A stretch of DNA of 64,000 nucleotides from Cristatella mucedo (taxonomy: Eukaryota > Bryozoa > Phylactolaemata > Cristatellidae): assembly GCA_009760855.2 (NCBI GenBank), contig WPIO01000099.1, positions 248,501-312,500 of the forward strand, in the 5' to 3' direction. Position 1 is the stretch's first letter. Each line of letters starts with the position of its first letter. Made by a program: the position numbers and the translations under genes. Below, one piece after another: positions 45,466 through 56,480 of the stretch. The notes below the pieces were generated by a model. It was not told the origin of the DNA and made no database searches. It saw only the letters and a list, made by a program, of their open reading frames with translations.

Positions 45466-45665
45466 ATGGAGGCCGTGCCTTCGGAGACCGTGCCTTTATT
45501 TGATATGCTCCCAAGGCCTGGAACACACTACCGACGCAAGTCACAATGCTCCCTGACGTGGTGACATTTAAAACAACTTTATAACACAGTTGTTTATTCA
45601 ATATTTAGTGTGTCTTTGTGATTCGTCCTTCGTGTGCATAAGTTGTGCATGTGCTTGCTACCCTG
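45466..45665 (+). mobile_element. LINE family I C-terminal piece
   Basis: GGAGACCGTGCCTTTATTTG, GCTCCCAAGGCCTGGAACAC and the following ACATTTAAAAC match the [17 protein letters not shown] block of family I. Confidence 0.7.
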
Positions 45666-46392
45666 CTATAGCTTGACTCCTTCATTCCACTGATCTGCAT
45701 GATATCAATGGCTTTGCATTTTTTTTATTATTTTCCAAACATAAATCTCAAGCAATGATTTCTGGTATATTTTCTTTGCTTTGGCACGGCAGGCTTGGTA
45801 GATATTGCTCATCAAAGGTCAGGTGCACTTTGACATTCGGCACTACGTATTGAATTTCATTTGGTTTACTTGTTACAGTCACTTAATGACACAACTGTTA
45901 CAATTTTTATAGAACAAGTAGCAATTTTTGCTTGATATAGTGGTTTAAATCAACGGATATTTGTGATTTACAATCCCAGCGGAGTGTAAGAATTATCAAC
46001 GTACATTCTGCAACATCTGTGGGAGATTCGTGACAGAACAGCAGCAGCTACATCCGGTCACTACATTCATCAAACAGTGCTATCAAGCCCACTTCAGCTG
46101 CAAACTGGAAGATCAGTATAAGGCATGTACACCACATATGTTGTGCTGTCGTGCGTAGAAAACTTAAGATGATGGCTTAAACACCAAAACAAATGCATGC
46201 CATTTGGAGTACCGATGATTTGGAGAGAACAAAATTGCCATTTTTTCGGACTGCTTTTTCAGTTTCACTAACCTGAAGGGCTTCTGCACGAAAAAATTGC
46301 ATGCAATTTAATATCTAAACCTACCTTCAGCAATGCGACCAGTGCCACACAATGACGAGATAGGAGTTCCTGTTCAACTTGTTACACTATAT
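45666..46392. other. intergenic, nothing recognised
   Basis: No supported gene or repeat. Confidence 0.4.
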
Positions 46393-46581
46393 CAGCGGTT
46401 CTCGCCCTATGAGTCGCGACCCTTTGGGAGTCGAACGACCCTTTAACAGGGGTCACCTAAGACCATAGGACAACAAGCATTTCCACATTTCGCTCGCACC
46501 AGTTTAATGGTCGGGGGGGTCGCTACAGCATGAGAAACTGTTATCAAAGGGTCGCGACATTAGGAAGATTGAGAACCACTG
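46393..46581. mobile_element. hAT-type MITE (OC1/URR1-like)
   Basis: 189 bases begin CAGCGGTTCTCGCCC and end with the reverse complement of CAGTGGTTCTCAATC. Both inner ends continue to TCGCGACCCTTTG. The interior has GTCGAACGACCCTTT, AGGGGTCACCTAAGACCATA and TACAGCATGAGAAACTG. The flanks CACTATAT and CACTCGAC share 5 of 8 positions, a possible worn 8-base duplication. From memory, this sequence type resembles the hAT elements called OC1/URR1 in vertebrates. Confidence 0.8.
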
Positions 46582-46699
46582 CACTCGACGATGTAGCACA
46601 GCGCCGGCATGGCTCAAATTTAGGGCGCACGAGAACCGCTCAGCAGGAAACACCTCGGTCCTGGACCACTGAGCAAGAGGACGCAGCCATCGTAGTAGG

Positions 46700-49546
46700 A
46701 TCATGTTCCAAAGTGACCTTTCGTTAGACGACCGCATCAGCTCCACAGTCAAGTCTGCCTACTTTCAGCTACATAACACGGCTGAAATTCGGGCTTGTTT
46801 AGACAGGGATACCACATCTAAATTAGTCCATGCATTTGTGACATCCCGTCTTGACTTCTGTAACTCACGTGTAGCACCTAGCTGGCCTTGGCTTAATTTT
46901 AGCACGAACAAGAGCTTTTTGGCGGCGGGCAAGAACTCCTTTGTCCTGGAGCAGTGGACCAGAGAGGAGCGTCAGTGCGGTTAGGGAGCAAGAGCTTAAG
47001 AGCGGGCAAGGAAGCTCTGAGACCAGCGGTGGCGATTCGGTTTTGGTCCGATACCCGCGGGAGCTGCTGATTGGCATTGGCTGGCCTCGGCCATAATAAC
47101 TCTGTCCAAAAAGAATCGTCTGGAACCTATTCGGCATTCAAGCTGGACAGAGATGCCCTTCCAGTGGCTAAGGGATGGTATTAATTCCTTAGCGTAATGG
47201 GCCACGGTGTCGGGCCCAATACCGTTAAGCTCTTGCCCCACTGCCTCAGCTAGGTATTTAAGAATCGAGCGACGCTCGCTCTTGGTCTTTTGTTCGGCTC
47301 CGCGCTTCGACGCTGTCGGACTCGTTTCTCGTTTCTTTCGTTTCTGAAAGCGAGGGTGGAGGGCTGGCTGTTCGCCGGCGATTGACGGGACCGGACGAGG
47401 CAGCGCTAGGAGGATTCGGTGGACTCCACCGAATACGGTCGTATCGCGCCCGAGCTAGCATTTTGCGTTTCTTTTGTGTTGCGTGTGTGCGCGCTCGCAC
47501 GTAGTTTCGGCATAGGGATTTGCCGGTGCGAGCTAGACGCTGTTGGTGCGGTGTGAGATATTCCGTTGGTTCGGACTCCTTTGTCTGTTTGGGCCGTTCC
47601 CCCTAGAGACGCAGGGAGCCCGAGTGTGGAGAAGGGTTTCCTCCGCAAGAGTGCTTGAGGTGGCGGTATGTGAGGTATTCCAGCCGTTAAGGTGGAAGCG
47701 GAGCCCTAGTTCTTCAGTCAGGGTCTAGGCTCCATTTCCGGCTCCTCGTCTTATTTGGGTCGTTCCCCGCCATAGACTTAGGTAGCCTCAGTGCGGGGGA
47801 CGCATTCCTTCCGCAAGAGTACTTGTGCTGTTGAGAGCGTGCGAGGAGCGTGGAGATAAAACTGAGCTGGACGCCGCGCAGCGACTTTGTGCGCTCGCTA
47901 ATAAAGCTCAGTAAAATCCCCAATTTGTGTGTCTCGCTTTACGATTCACGCCGCGGACTCACGACCCCCTTTAGTAACGGTAAGTAGGTCAGCGCCAGAG
48001 CAGCTCATTTCGCGGCGGTTTGCTTATTGCGTGTAAACGTGCACCAAACGGCATCAGGCGGTAGGTGGCGCCGCTAGGTAAGTGGCAGGTTGTACCCAGG
48101 CTGGGTTCGGTTGGCTGGGACCGAGCGGCTATAATGAGGGTTAGGGTCACCGGCTGGGCCGGTTTCGGACCTACGGCATGTGTGGTGACGTGAGGTCACC
48201 GGGGCTCTTGGGTACGAGAAGTTGGCCAAGTAAGTCGTGGTGTTGGAGGCTCTCGGTCTCGCCTAGTTATGCAACTGGATTCGTGCAGGCGTGCTCCGGC
48301 GATGCTGCCACGCACGCAAGGGAACGAGTACCCAAGGCCCGAGTGGAGCTGGATAGCTCGCACGTTGTTGAGACTTGTATATTCCGCGTTCCCCGTGTAG
48401 CCTGTTCGTGACCCCCCCCCCCCCGCGTGTTGGCGTCTTTCGGTGGAAGCTCACGACTGTGGTAGTTGTCGACTCGGACTAGCCAAGCAGTTACTCAGCC
48501 AGCCGGGTCTTGGACGGCGTACGCTCGTACTGTTGGATTCGGAGTCGGTACAACGACAGGACTGCAGAAGCCGACTGACCCCAACTAACACGTTCGTTCG
48601 AGCTTGCTGCGTCATCTTGCGCCCCCATGGTGTACTTTGTATAGGACCCTCCCTGTAGACTTGTTCAGTTCCCCTGTTGTTGTTGGCGCATGCGTTATTA
48701 CGAAGAGGTTTACCCTGACGGCCGCTCGTATTACTCTAGCTCGGCGGCTTTGCGAGCTGCATCGTGGCCGGAGTACAGCCGGGTTTGGCGGGAACTAGCC
48801 TCTGACCCCTGGAACTCGGTTACAAGGTTAAGCCTACTCCGCCGAGCCTTCGGCGTTACACACTGCTGGCTGGCCCCTACCACTATGTGCAATCAGGTGA
48901 TTTCAGCTGATGCAAAACTCCGCAGCTAGGCTTGTCTGTCGTGAGCGTCGCAGTTCCCACGTTACTCCACTTCTCGTGGACCTGCACTGGCTACCAGTCA
49001 ATCAACTCATCGACTTCAAGGTTTTGTCGCTCACTTTTAGGTCACGTCATTCTTTGGCTCCAGCCCATCTCTCAGATGTACTGCCCCAATAGGCTGAGCA
49101 TCGTACCACCCGCTTTTCGGAATCCAACAGTCCACAGATACCTCTTACAAACCTAAAATACTTTGGAGACCGTGCATTTAGCTCGTATGCTCCCAAAGCC
49201 TGGAACTCCCTCCCGACTTGCGTCAGAACATCCCCTGACTTGATCACATTAAAAAGAACTTAAAATCACACCTATTTAAGACTGCATTTAGTGGGTCCCT
49301 GTGATTCGTCCTTCATGTGTTTATGCATGCTGACCCTGTGCATGCTGCCACTAACCACACTTGCATGCTGACCCTGTGCATGTCACCCCTAACCATTCGT
49401 TATTCATGCGGTTTATCGAGCATGATATTACTCAACATTCAATACTGTTACTCCATGCAGCAAATGTAAAGCGCATAGAGAGAGATTGAGTTCTCCAAGG
49501 GCACTTTATCAAGTCCATTAATTAGTAGTAGTAATAATAATAATAT
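46700..49546 (+). mobile_element. LINE family I copy split by an LTR-like insertion
   Basis: 46700-46869 reads FQSDLSLDDRISSTVKSAYF and [20 protein letters not shown] up to DFCNS. After the inserted block the copy resumes at 48861 with CTGCTGGCTGG and the [20 protein letters not shown] region. It continues through [20 protein letters not shown] to the (ATT)n tail near 49540. Confidence 0.85.
46870..48860. mobile_element. LTR-retrotransposon derivative (solo LTR or deleted element)
   Basis: 1991 bases begin TGTAGCACC and end GGCGTTACA (TG...CA with TGTA/TACA ends), inserted cleanly inside LINE I. The right flank is CACTG and the left flank CAC-G, fitting a 5-base duplication with one base lost. 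An internal duplicated block (about 47568 and 47735) shares TCGTTCCCC and TTCCGCAAGAG. An AATAAAG signal lies near 47901. A diverged partial copy is found at 50226-50640. No gag or pol frame is recognisable. Confidence 0.55.
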
Positions 49547-49554
49547 TAATAATG

Positions 49555-50205
49555 CACTTAATAAAGCGCCCTCAGAGAGCTCAATCTCTCTCGAGGCGTT
49601 TTACATTTGCTGCAAACGGAAAAGCAGTGAATGGTGGGTAATATCATGCTTGATAAACAAACAACATAAATAACATGGTTAGGGGTGACATGCACAGGGT
49701 CAATATGCAAATGTGGTTAGTGGCAGCATGCACAGTGTCTGCACACATAAGCACGTGAAGGACGAATCACAGGGACCCACTAAATGCTGTCCTTAATAGG
49801 TGTGTTTTTAAGTTCCTTTTAAATGTGGTCAAGTCAGGGATGTTCTGACGCAAGTCGGGAGTGAGTTCCAGGCTTTGGGAGCATACGAACTAAATGCATG
49901 GTCTCCAAGGGATTTGAGGTTTGTACGAGGTATTTCTAGACAGTTGGATTCCGAAAAGCGGGTGGTACGATGCTTGGCCTGATGGGGGAGCATGTCGGAG
50001 AGATAGGCTGGAGCCATAGAATGAAGGGACCTAAAAGTGAGCGACAAAACCTTGAAGTCAATCCGTTGCTTGACTGGTAGCCAGTGCAGGTCGGCGAGAA
50101 GTAGAGTAATGTGGTAACTGCGACCCTCACGACAGACAAGCCTAGCTGAGGAGTTTTGCACCAGCAGCAATCGCCTGATCGCACATAGTGGTAGGCCTGT
50201 AAGCC
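49555..50205 (-). mobile_element. LINE family I 3' half
   Basis: The minus-strand frame 50170-49829 reads [40 protein letters not shown] and [17 protein letters not shown]. The (TTA)n tail faces the tail of the previous copy only about 10 bases away. Confidence 0.87.
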
Positions 50206-50225
50206 TAGTAGTAGTAGTAGTAGTA

Positions 50226-50640
50226 GTTCTCTAGTCAGGGTCTAGAGTCCGGTTTGGGCTCCTCCATCTTATTTGGGTCGTTCCCCATAATAGACGTATG
50301 TAGCCTATGCGCGGGAACGCAGTTCCCCGGCAAGAGTGCTTGTGCTGTTGAGAGCCTGTGAGGAGTGTTGACATAAAACTTAGCTAGACGTGCAGCGACT
50401 TTGTGAGCTTGCAAGTTAAGCAGTAAAAGCAGTAAAATCAGTGAAATCCCAAATTTGTGTGTGTCTCGCTTTCCAATTTATGCGGCGAACTCACGAACCT
50501 CCTTAGTAACAGTAAGCAGGTCAGAGCCAGAAACATTCGTTTCGTGGCGACCTGTTTTTTGGGCGTAGACTCACACCAAACCGCATTCGGCAGTAGGTTA
50601 TGCCGCTGGGTAAGCGACAGGTTACGCCTCCTCCACCGTT
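50226..50640 (+). mobile_element. partial copy of the LTR-like element
   Basis: Parallels 47707-48105: AGTCAGGGTCTAG, CTTATTTGGGTCGTTCCCC, GAGTGCTTGTGCTGTTGAG, TTTGTGTGTGTCTCGCTTT and TAGTAACAGTAAGCAGGTC. It begins after a (TAG)n stretch and stops near 50640. Confidence 0.78.
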
Positions 50641-51805
50641 AAAATGATATATTGACCGATGGCAAATATAGTTGAACTGTAGGTGATCTTGATGACAATA
50701 ACGATGTTTTGAATGTTCAACACCTAAACTAATGTCAAAATCTGATCTTGACGACTTAGTGAGAGACATCGACCTGCCCAAAGAGTCGGCTGAACTTCTC
50801 ACTTCTAGATTAAAGAGAACAATTTCTTTCGCTCGGCACTAAATTTTCATGCTATAGACATAGGAAAAAATTGTTTCTTCTGTGCTTTTGGCCAAAGGCT
50901 TCACCAGTCTATTGCAGCAACTTCGAAGGCCTAATAACCAAATGGAAAAGTTCTACGATCCAACTGAGTAGAGACTCTACACGGATTAATCGAACCGTAG
51001 CTTAAAAGGAGTTTTATTTCACAATGGAAATGAGGTTTCCTTATTGGCTAGTTGCACATTCTGTACAGATGAAAGAGACTTGCGGAAACATAAAGATACT
51101 TCTCGGTGAAATCAAATATGATCAATAACAGTGGTGAAATAAAAGCTGGCATTGCCGTTGTTGGTCCACAGATCAGAGAATTTTTCAAAGACACAGTTCA
51201 CTCATCAAGTGACCGAGTTCGAGTTGGAGGCATGGAATGGATGTAAGTCTGTTGCAGAGAACTGTCTGGGCAATCACAAGTCTTCTGACTGCTCGGGAAT
51301 CGTCGAGAACATGATTCAACGCTAGGTAACACGACAGCAGAATGAGTTTTAAGATACATTTTCCAAACTCTCACCTCGACTATTTCCCATCAACTTTTGG
51401 AGTATTCAGAGAGGAACAGCATGAGTGGTTCCATCAGAGTGTTAGTGAACTGGAGCATAGCTATCAAGGGCGCTAGAATGCTAGCGCGACGGCCGATTAC
51501 TGCTGGAGCCTGAAGCGTCACAATCCAGCTGCTGTCTGTAAGTAAATCGAGGAAGAGGCAGTTTAAAGCCATTTGACTGAATGAAAGAACACTTACATTT
51601 AAATTGTACATATCCTAGATGATATTGCTGTTATAAGATTGAACACATTTTATGTATTGCATGCGAAATTATTGAAGGATAAATGCAAACTGTTAAGAAT
51701 CCTGCCGCTCTGGCTCAAAACGAGTCACAGCATTCTGAGCATTCCAAGTTTAACGTGAACCGCAGGTTATTTTGAAAACAACTGACACTGCCCTTTCATT
51801 GCAGG
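50641..51805. other. intergenic, nothing recognised
   Basis: Average composition; short frames (50521-50802, 51390-51611) show no domain. Confidence 0.4.
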
Positions 51806-51975
51806 CAAGTCTAACTAGCTGCACTAGTTTTAGCCTCCTCGTACTCTTGAGGTCTTTCATGAACTATAAATTAGCTGTTTCATTTTTCCACTTCATGACC
51901 GTTGGCTACATGAGCTTTAGCTCTGCTAGTCCTAGGCTGTGGCACTCACTTCTACAATACTTGCACAACTACGTA
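51806..51975 (+). mobile_element. LINE family II fragment
   Basis: TAGCTGCACTAGTTTTAGCC to the LWHSLLQYLHNY block (LWNSLPQFLCND in better copies). Confidence 0.65.
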
Positions 51976-52009
51976 TACCGTATATAACTATGTATACTCT
52001 CCTAGTGCC

Positions 52010-52690
52010 GACTGCTGCATTCGCCTAATGGGTGATGCTGTTGTACGACCATCACTCGCTCGGAATTTAGACGTCCTTTTCGACGACTGCCTAAATTTGA
52101 AAAGCCTCATTCAGAAAACTGCTCCTACAGCTGGCCATCACGTCCGATCTCTATCTAACATTAGGAGCTGTCCTCCACGGTGGCCAGTTAAAACTTTAAC
52201 TAGCTCCTTAGTTCTGTCTCGGCTAGATTATTGTGATTCCCTTTTTGCTGGGCTACCGATAAAAGCCACAAGGCCACAGCAAATGGCTATGAATATGGCT
52301 GTAAGGCTAGTTTGCAAACTCCAGAGGTTTGACTACGTGTCGATTTTGCCGAAAAAGCTGGAACGGCTGCCGGTTGATCAAGGGATACTGAGCGAAAATC
52401 TTAAGCTGCACCTCAAGGCCAGCGGCGGCTCGACTCCTCCATATCTAGCTGAACAGCTGCACCATCTTCAGCCTCCTCCTGCCCTCAGATCATGTATGGA
52501 TGACACATTAGGTGTTCCATTCCTCAGCTTAAAGACTGTTGGTGTCAGAAGCTCTGCTGGTCCTAGACTGTGGAACTCGCTTCCACGATTCTTGTGCAAC
52601 GACAACTACTCTCCTGCAGCCGACTATGGCTCATCCTTTTCAGCGGTATGTCCCCGCAGATCCTGTATGGACAATAAACTAGCTGTTTTG
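52010..52690 (+). mobile_element. LINE family II C-terminal region
   Basis: One frame of 232 codons (52028-52726) reads LARNLDVLFDDCLNLKSLIQ, SSLVLSRLDYCDSLFAGLPI, VRLVCKLQRFDYVSILPKKL, PPYLAEQLHHLQPP and LWNSLPRFLCNDNYSPAADY. It is the longest open family II frame in the window. A short out-of-place repeat of the RSCMDNKLAV block follows, then the sequence switches to LINE I. Confidence 0.82.
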
Positions 52691-52691
52691 C

Positions 52692-52838
52692 ACCAGCTGG
52701 AATCTCCTGATTGCACATGCCGGTAGGCCATCAAGCAGTGAGTTACAGAACTCAAGACGGGATGTGACAAATGCATGGACAAACTTGGACATGGTATCCT
52801 TATCTAAACAAGCTCGAATTTTAGCCATGTTATGTAGC
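52692..52838 (-). mobile_element. LINE family I fragment
   Basis: GGCCATCAAGCAGTGAGTTA, AAGACGGGATGTGACAAATG and CTTATCTAAACAAGCTCGAA are the minus strand of the [20 protein letters not shown] block. Confidence 0.72.
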
Positions 52839-53655
52839 TAGACGACCCTATCAGCTCCACGGTCAAATCTGCCTATTTTCATCTTCATAATATTGCTAAA
52901 ATTCGGGCTTGTTAGGATAAGGATACGTCTAACTTGGTCCATGCATTCGTGACATCTCGTCTCGACTTCTGCAACTCACTGCTTACTGGCCTACCAGCAT
53001 GTGCGATCAGGCGATTGCAGCTGGTGCAAAATTCCCCAGCTAGGCTTGTCTGTCGTGAGGGTCACAGTTACCACATTACTCCACTTCTCGCCGACCTGCA
53101 CTGGCTACCAGTCAAGCAACGGATTGACTTCAAGTTTTTGCCGCTCACTTTTAGGTGTCTTCATTCTATGGCTCCAGCCTATCTCTCCGACATACTCCCC
53201 CATCAGGCCAAGCATCGTACCACCCGCTTTTCGGAATCCAACTGTCTAGAAATACCTCGTACAAACCTCAAATCCTTTGGAGACCATGCATTTAGTTCGT
53301 ATGCTCCCAAAGCCTGGAACTCCCTCCCAACCTGCGTCAGAACATCCCCTGACCTGACCACATTTAAAAGGAACTTAAAAACGCACCTATTTAGGACAGC
53401 ATTCAGTGGGTCCCTTTGATTCGTCCTTCACGTGCTTATGCGTGCTGACACTGTGCATGCTGCCACTAACCCCACATTTGCATGCTGACCCAGTGCATGT
53501 AGCCCCTAACCATGTTATTCATTTTGTTTGTTTTTCAAGCATGATTTTACTTACTATTCTATTGCGTATCACTTTGCAGCAAATGTAAAGCGCCTAGAAA
53601 GAGATTAAGTTCTCTGAGGGCGCTTTATCAAGTGCAATGTTATTATTATTATTAA
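52839..53655 (+). mobile_element. LINE family I copy with long open C-terminus
   Basis: The frame 52934-53419 (161 codons) reads [80 protein letters not shown] and ends [13 protein letters not shown] with TGA. The 3' UTR and tail with (TTA)n are intact. It gives the best view of the family I C-terminus. Confidence 0.88.
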
Positions 53656-53835
53656 CCACATTTGCATACTGACCCTGTGCATGTCACCCCAAACCATGTG
53701 TTATTCATTTTGTTTGTGTATCAAGCATGATTTTACTTACCATTTAATTGCATTTCCCTTCGCAGCAAATGTAAAGCGCCTAGAAAGAGATTAAGTTATC
53801 TGAGGGCGCTTTATCAAGTACATTACTATTATTAT
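53656..53835 (+). mobile_element. second LINE family I 3' UTR in tandem
   Basis: AACCACATTTGCATACTGAC to GGGCGCTTTATCAAGTACAT with ATTATT, directly after the previous tail. Confidence 0.8.
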
Positions 53836-53839
53836 TTTT

Positions 53840-55256
53840 ATTATAATTAAAAGTGGGCAGACTTCTTTGAGGAGCTGATGTGGGCGTCTAACGAGAGGTC
53901 GCTTTGGAACATGACAACTAGATTTCGAGCTGATTCAACAAAAGATATGCTGGCAGAGCCAAGTTTAAGCGTCAGCCTTTCCAATTTCTGAATCACACTG
54001 TGTTTGCCCATAACTAGTAAGTTACTTTTATCATCGTTTAGTTTTAGAAAACTTGCTGCCATCCATGTGTGGATGTAATCAATACATGCAGCAAGTGAGT
54101 TGAGAGAATTCGAGATGCTTGAAGGCTGGGAGGGATCAAAGCAAAGGTACAACTGAGTGTCATCCACATAGAAGTGAAAACCCAGATTGTGCTTGGCAAT
54201 CACATCACCAAGAGGGAGAGTATAAACCGTGAAAAGAACCGGTCCTCGCACGGTGCCCTGAGGTATCCCATATTTCAGAGGTATCTCGGATATTTGTCCA
54301 TTCACGTCAATACTCAGGAGTCTACCACTGAGATAGGACCTGAACCATTGCAGAGCAGTGCCAGTGATGCTGCCCAGGCGAGATGAGAGGCACTCTAGAA
54401 GAACTTTGCGATCGATAGTATCAAAAGCTACCGAAAGATTGAGCAAAAAAGCAGACACTCTACGTATGTCTGCATTCCTAAGTAGGTCGTTGTACACCAT
54501 AAAAATGCTGACTCTGTGGAATGATTAGCTCTAAAGTCTGACTGGAACTTACTAGCAAGGTTTGAAGTTTCAATACACGAGTTCAGCTGGTACGCCACGA
54601 CCCGTTTCAGTGTCTTTGATAAGAACGGTAGAGGGGAGACTAGGCGGTAGTTACTCAGGTTCTCTTGGTCTAGTGTCGCTTTCTTGAGTAGCGGCATGAC
54701 TACAGCTTTTTGAAAAGTGCTGGGACATGATCTGAGGCTAATGACACGTTAATGATGTTATCTGTGCATGGCAGCAGCAGATAAATGCAACGTAGGAGGA
54801 GCAGGTCAGTGGGAATATGGTCCTAAGGACTCGTTGTCTTCTTTGATTGGGATATGAACTTCAGGACGAGATCACTAGTGACATGCTTAAATGTAGACAT
54901 TGAGGTGCAGCCAGGAATCGGGGAACAGCATTCTAGGGGGGATGCTGTCATCGCAGGGATGGACTCCCTGATCTTGTCTATCTTTTGCACAAAGAATCAA
55001 GATAAGCGATCGGCTAGATCATCCCATGGATCATCAGGTAAGGAGCTAACCTGGGAGATGATTGAGGAGATGGTTGATCGTCGACACCAGCCTTTTTGTA
55101 TTGTGCATCTGTGATTCAACAATGTTTTTATAGAAGCTATACTTGGCCTATACTAGGATCGATTGGTACGATCTACAGTAGTCTTCATATGCCTGTCGAT
55201 GTCAGTCGTGATCTTGTGTATGCTTTTTCAAGCTTGCGCTTAGTAGACCTGGCTAG
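53840..55256 (-). mobile_element. LINE family I copy with reverse transcriptase core
   Basis: On the minus strand from 55256 come a linker (YKNIVESQMHNTKRLVSTIN) and fingers (LSNYRLVSPLPFLSKTLKRV). Motif A follows (LLNLSVAFDTIDRKVLL), then motif B (KYGIPQGTVRGPVLFTVYTL) and motif C (FHFYVDDTQLYLCF, with the catalytic YVDD intact). The end (LNDDKSNLLVMGKHSVIQKL) stops at SAHF. A frameshift near 54490 separates fingers from motif A. This is the only copy here with an intact catalytic core. The domain order is that of L2/CR1-type ORF2. Confidence 0.88.
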
Positions 55257-55257
55257 T

Positions 55258-55648
55258 TCCTTAAATCCTTTGGAGACCGTGCATCTAGTTCGTATGCTCC
55301 CAAAGCCTGGAACTCCATTCCGACCTGCGTCAGAACATCCCCTGACCTGACCACATTTAAATAGAACTTAAGAACACACCTATTTAGGACACCATTTAGT
55401 GGGTCCCTGTGATTTGTTCTTCATGTGCTTATGAGTGCTGACACAGTGCATGCTGCCACTAACCACATTCGCATGCTGACCCTGTGCATGTCACACCTAA
55501 CCAGGTTATTCATTTTGTTTGTTTATCAAGCATGATTTTACTCACCATTCAACTGCATTTCCCTTTGCAGCAAATGTAAAGCACCTAGAGAGAGATTAAT
55601 TTATCTGAGGGTGCTTTATCAACTGCATTATTATTATTATTATAAGCA
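55258..55648 (+). mobile_element. LINE family I 3' end
   Basis: TTAAATCCTTTGGAGACCGT, the [15 protein letters not shown] block, UTR and (TTA)n tail. It abuts the 5' end of the preceding opposite-strand copy. Confidence 0.85.
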
Positions 55649-55661
55649 AGATCCTTTCCAG

Positions 55662-55825
55662 CAATCCTGAGCAGCTACTTCCATGCCACTCACTACCTCA
55701 ACTGCTCTCCTGACTGGGCTATGCTTCCCACTTGCTCACTGTTTTGTGAGATGGGGGCTGTTGGCTACCAAATGTGCACTGAAAGCGGCATAGGCTGTGA
55801 GTGCACAATACGAAACTCCAACAAT
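55662..55825 (+). mobile_element. LINE family II 3' UTR
   Basis: GAGCAGCTACTTCCATGCCA, CACTACCTCAACTGCTCTCC and GCATAGGCTGTGAGTGCAC. Confidence 0.78.
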
Positions 55826-56480
55826 GACCAATTACTGCAGGAGTTCTGAGCAGCCAACCCGAAGGCTAGCGATATGAGTGAGCACAGCGATAATAATAGC
55901 GATGTGACAGCCCAGGCGTCTGCATCCAGACCTTGGCCGGGCCACAGCTAGGACGTTCGCAGCTATTCTTGCAACGATGGGATCTGAATTCTGAGCGTTT
56001 ACTCTTGAGCTGAGCATAATCATGTCGAAGGGCAGGGTATGCAAGTCAGTCGGCACAAAACTTTCTCCCCATGCTAGGTGGTCGCATCTCCATTGACCAC
56101 GGTTGACCAATGGGTCGATACTAATGAATCGCCATGAGAGTCTTGAATCGTCTGGATCAGTGCATCCGGCTCAGAAGCAAAGTCGCCAGCGACTATTCCT
56201 GCCCTGAGCATTTTTTCGGTTCTTTTTTGCAGCATAAATATGAGCGATTCACGCGAAATGGTTCTTTTCGGAGTGATCAAGTGCTACATCCTCCTTAAAA
56301 AAGGGACCGCAAGTATTCAAATCCAGGAGCTTCCCCCACACTGAATCAGTTGAGTCGACCACCCAGCTACCAGGACGCTTAATTTTAAAATGAAGCCGGA
56401 TACACTGTGGCCGCCTCGATGGTAGATACCTAGAGCTGACCACTGTGAGTCGTCTAATTGTTGAGCTAAGGCTGACCAAT
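55826..56480 (-). pseudogene. unidentified decayed coding-like segment
   Basis: Three consecutive minus-strand frames overlap end to end: 56479-56249, 56280-56074 and 56110-55832. They read SWVVDSTDSVWGKLLDLN, then TPKRTISRESLIFMLQKRTE and AGIVAGDFASEPDALIQTI, then GQWRCDHLAWGESFVPTDLH. This looks like one reading frame broken by two frameshifts. I do not recognise the protein; a retroelement origin is possible. Confidence 0.35.
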
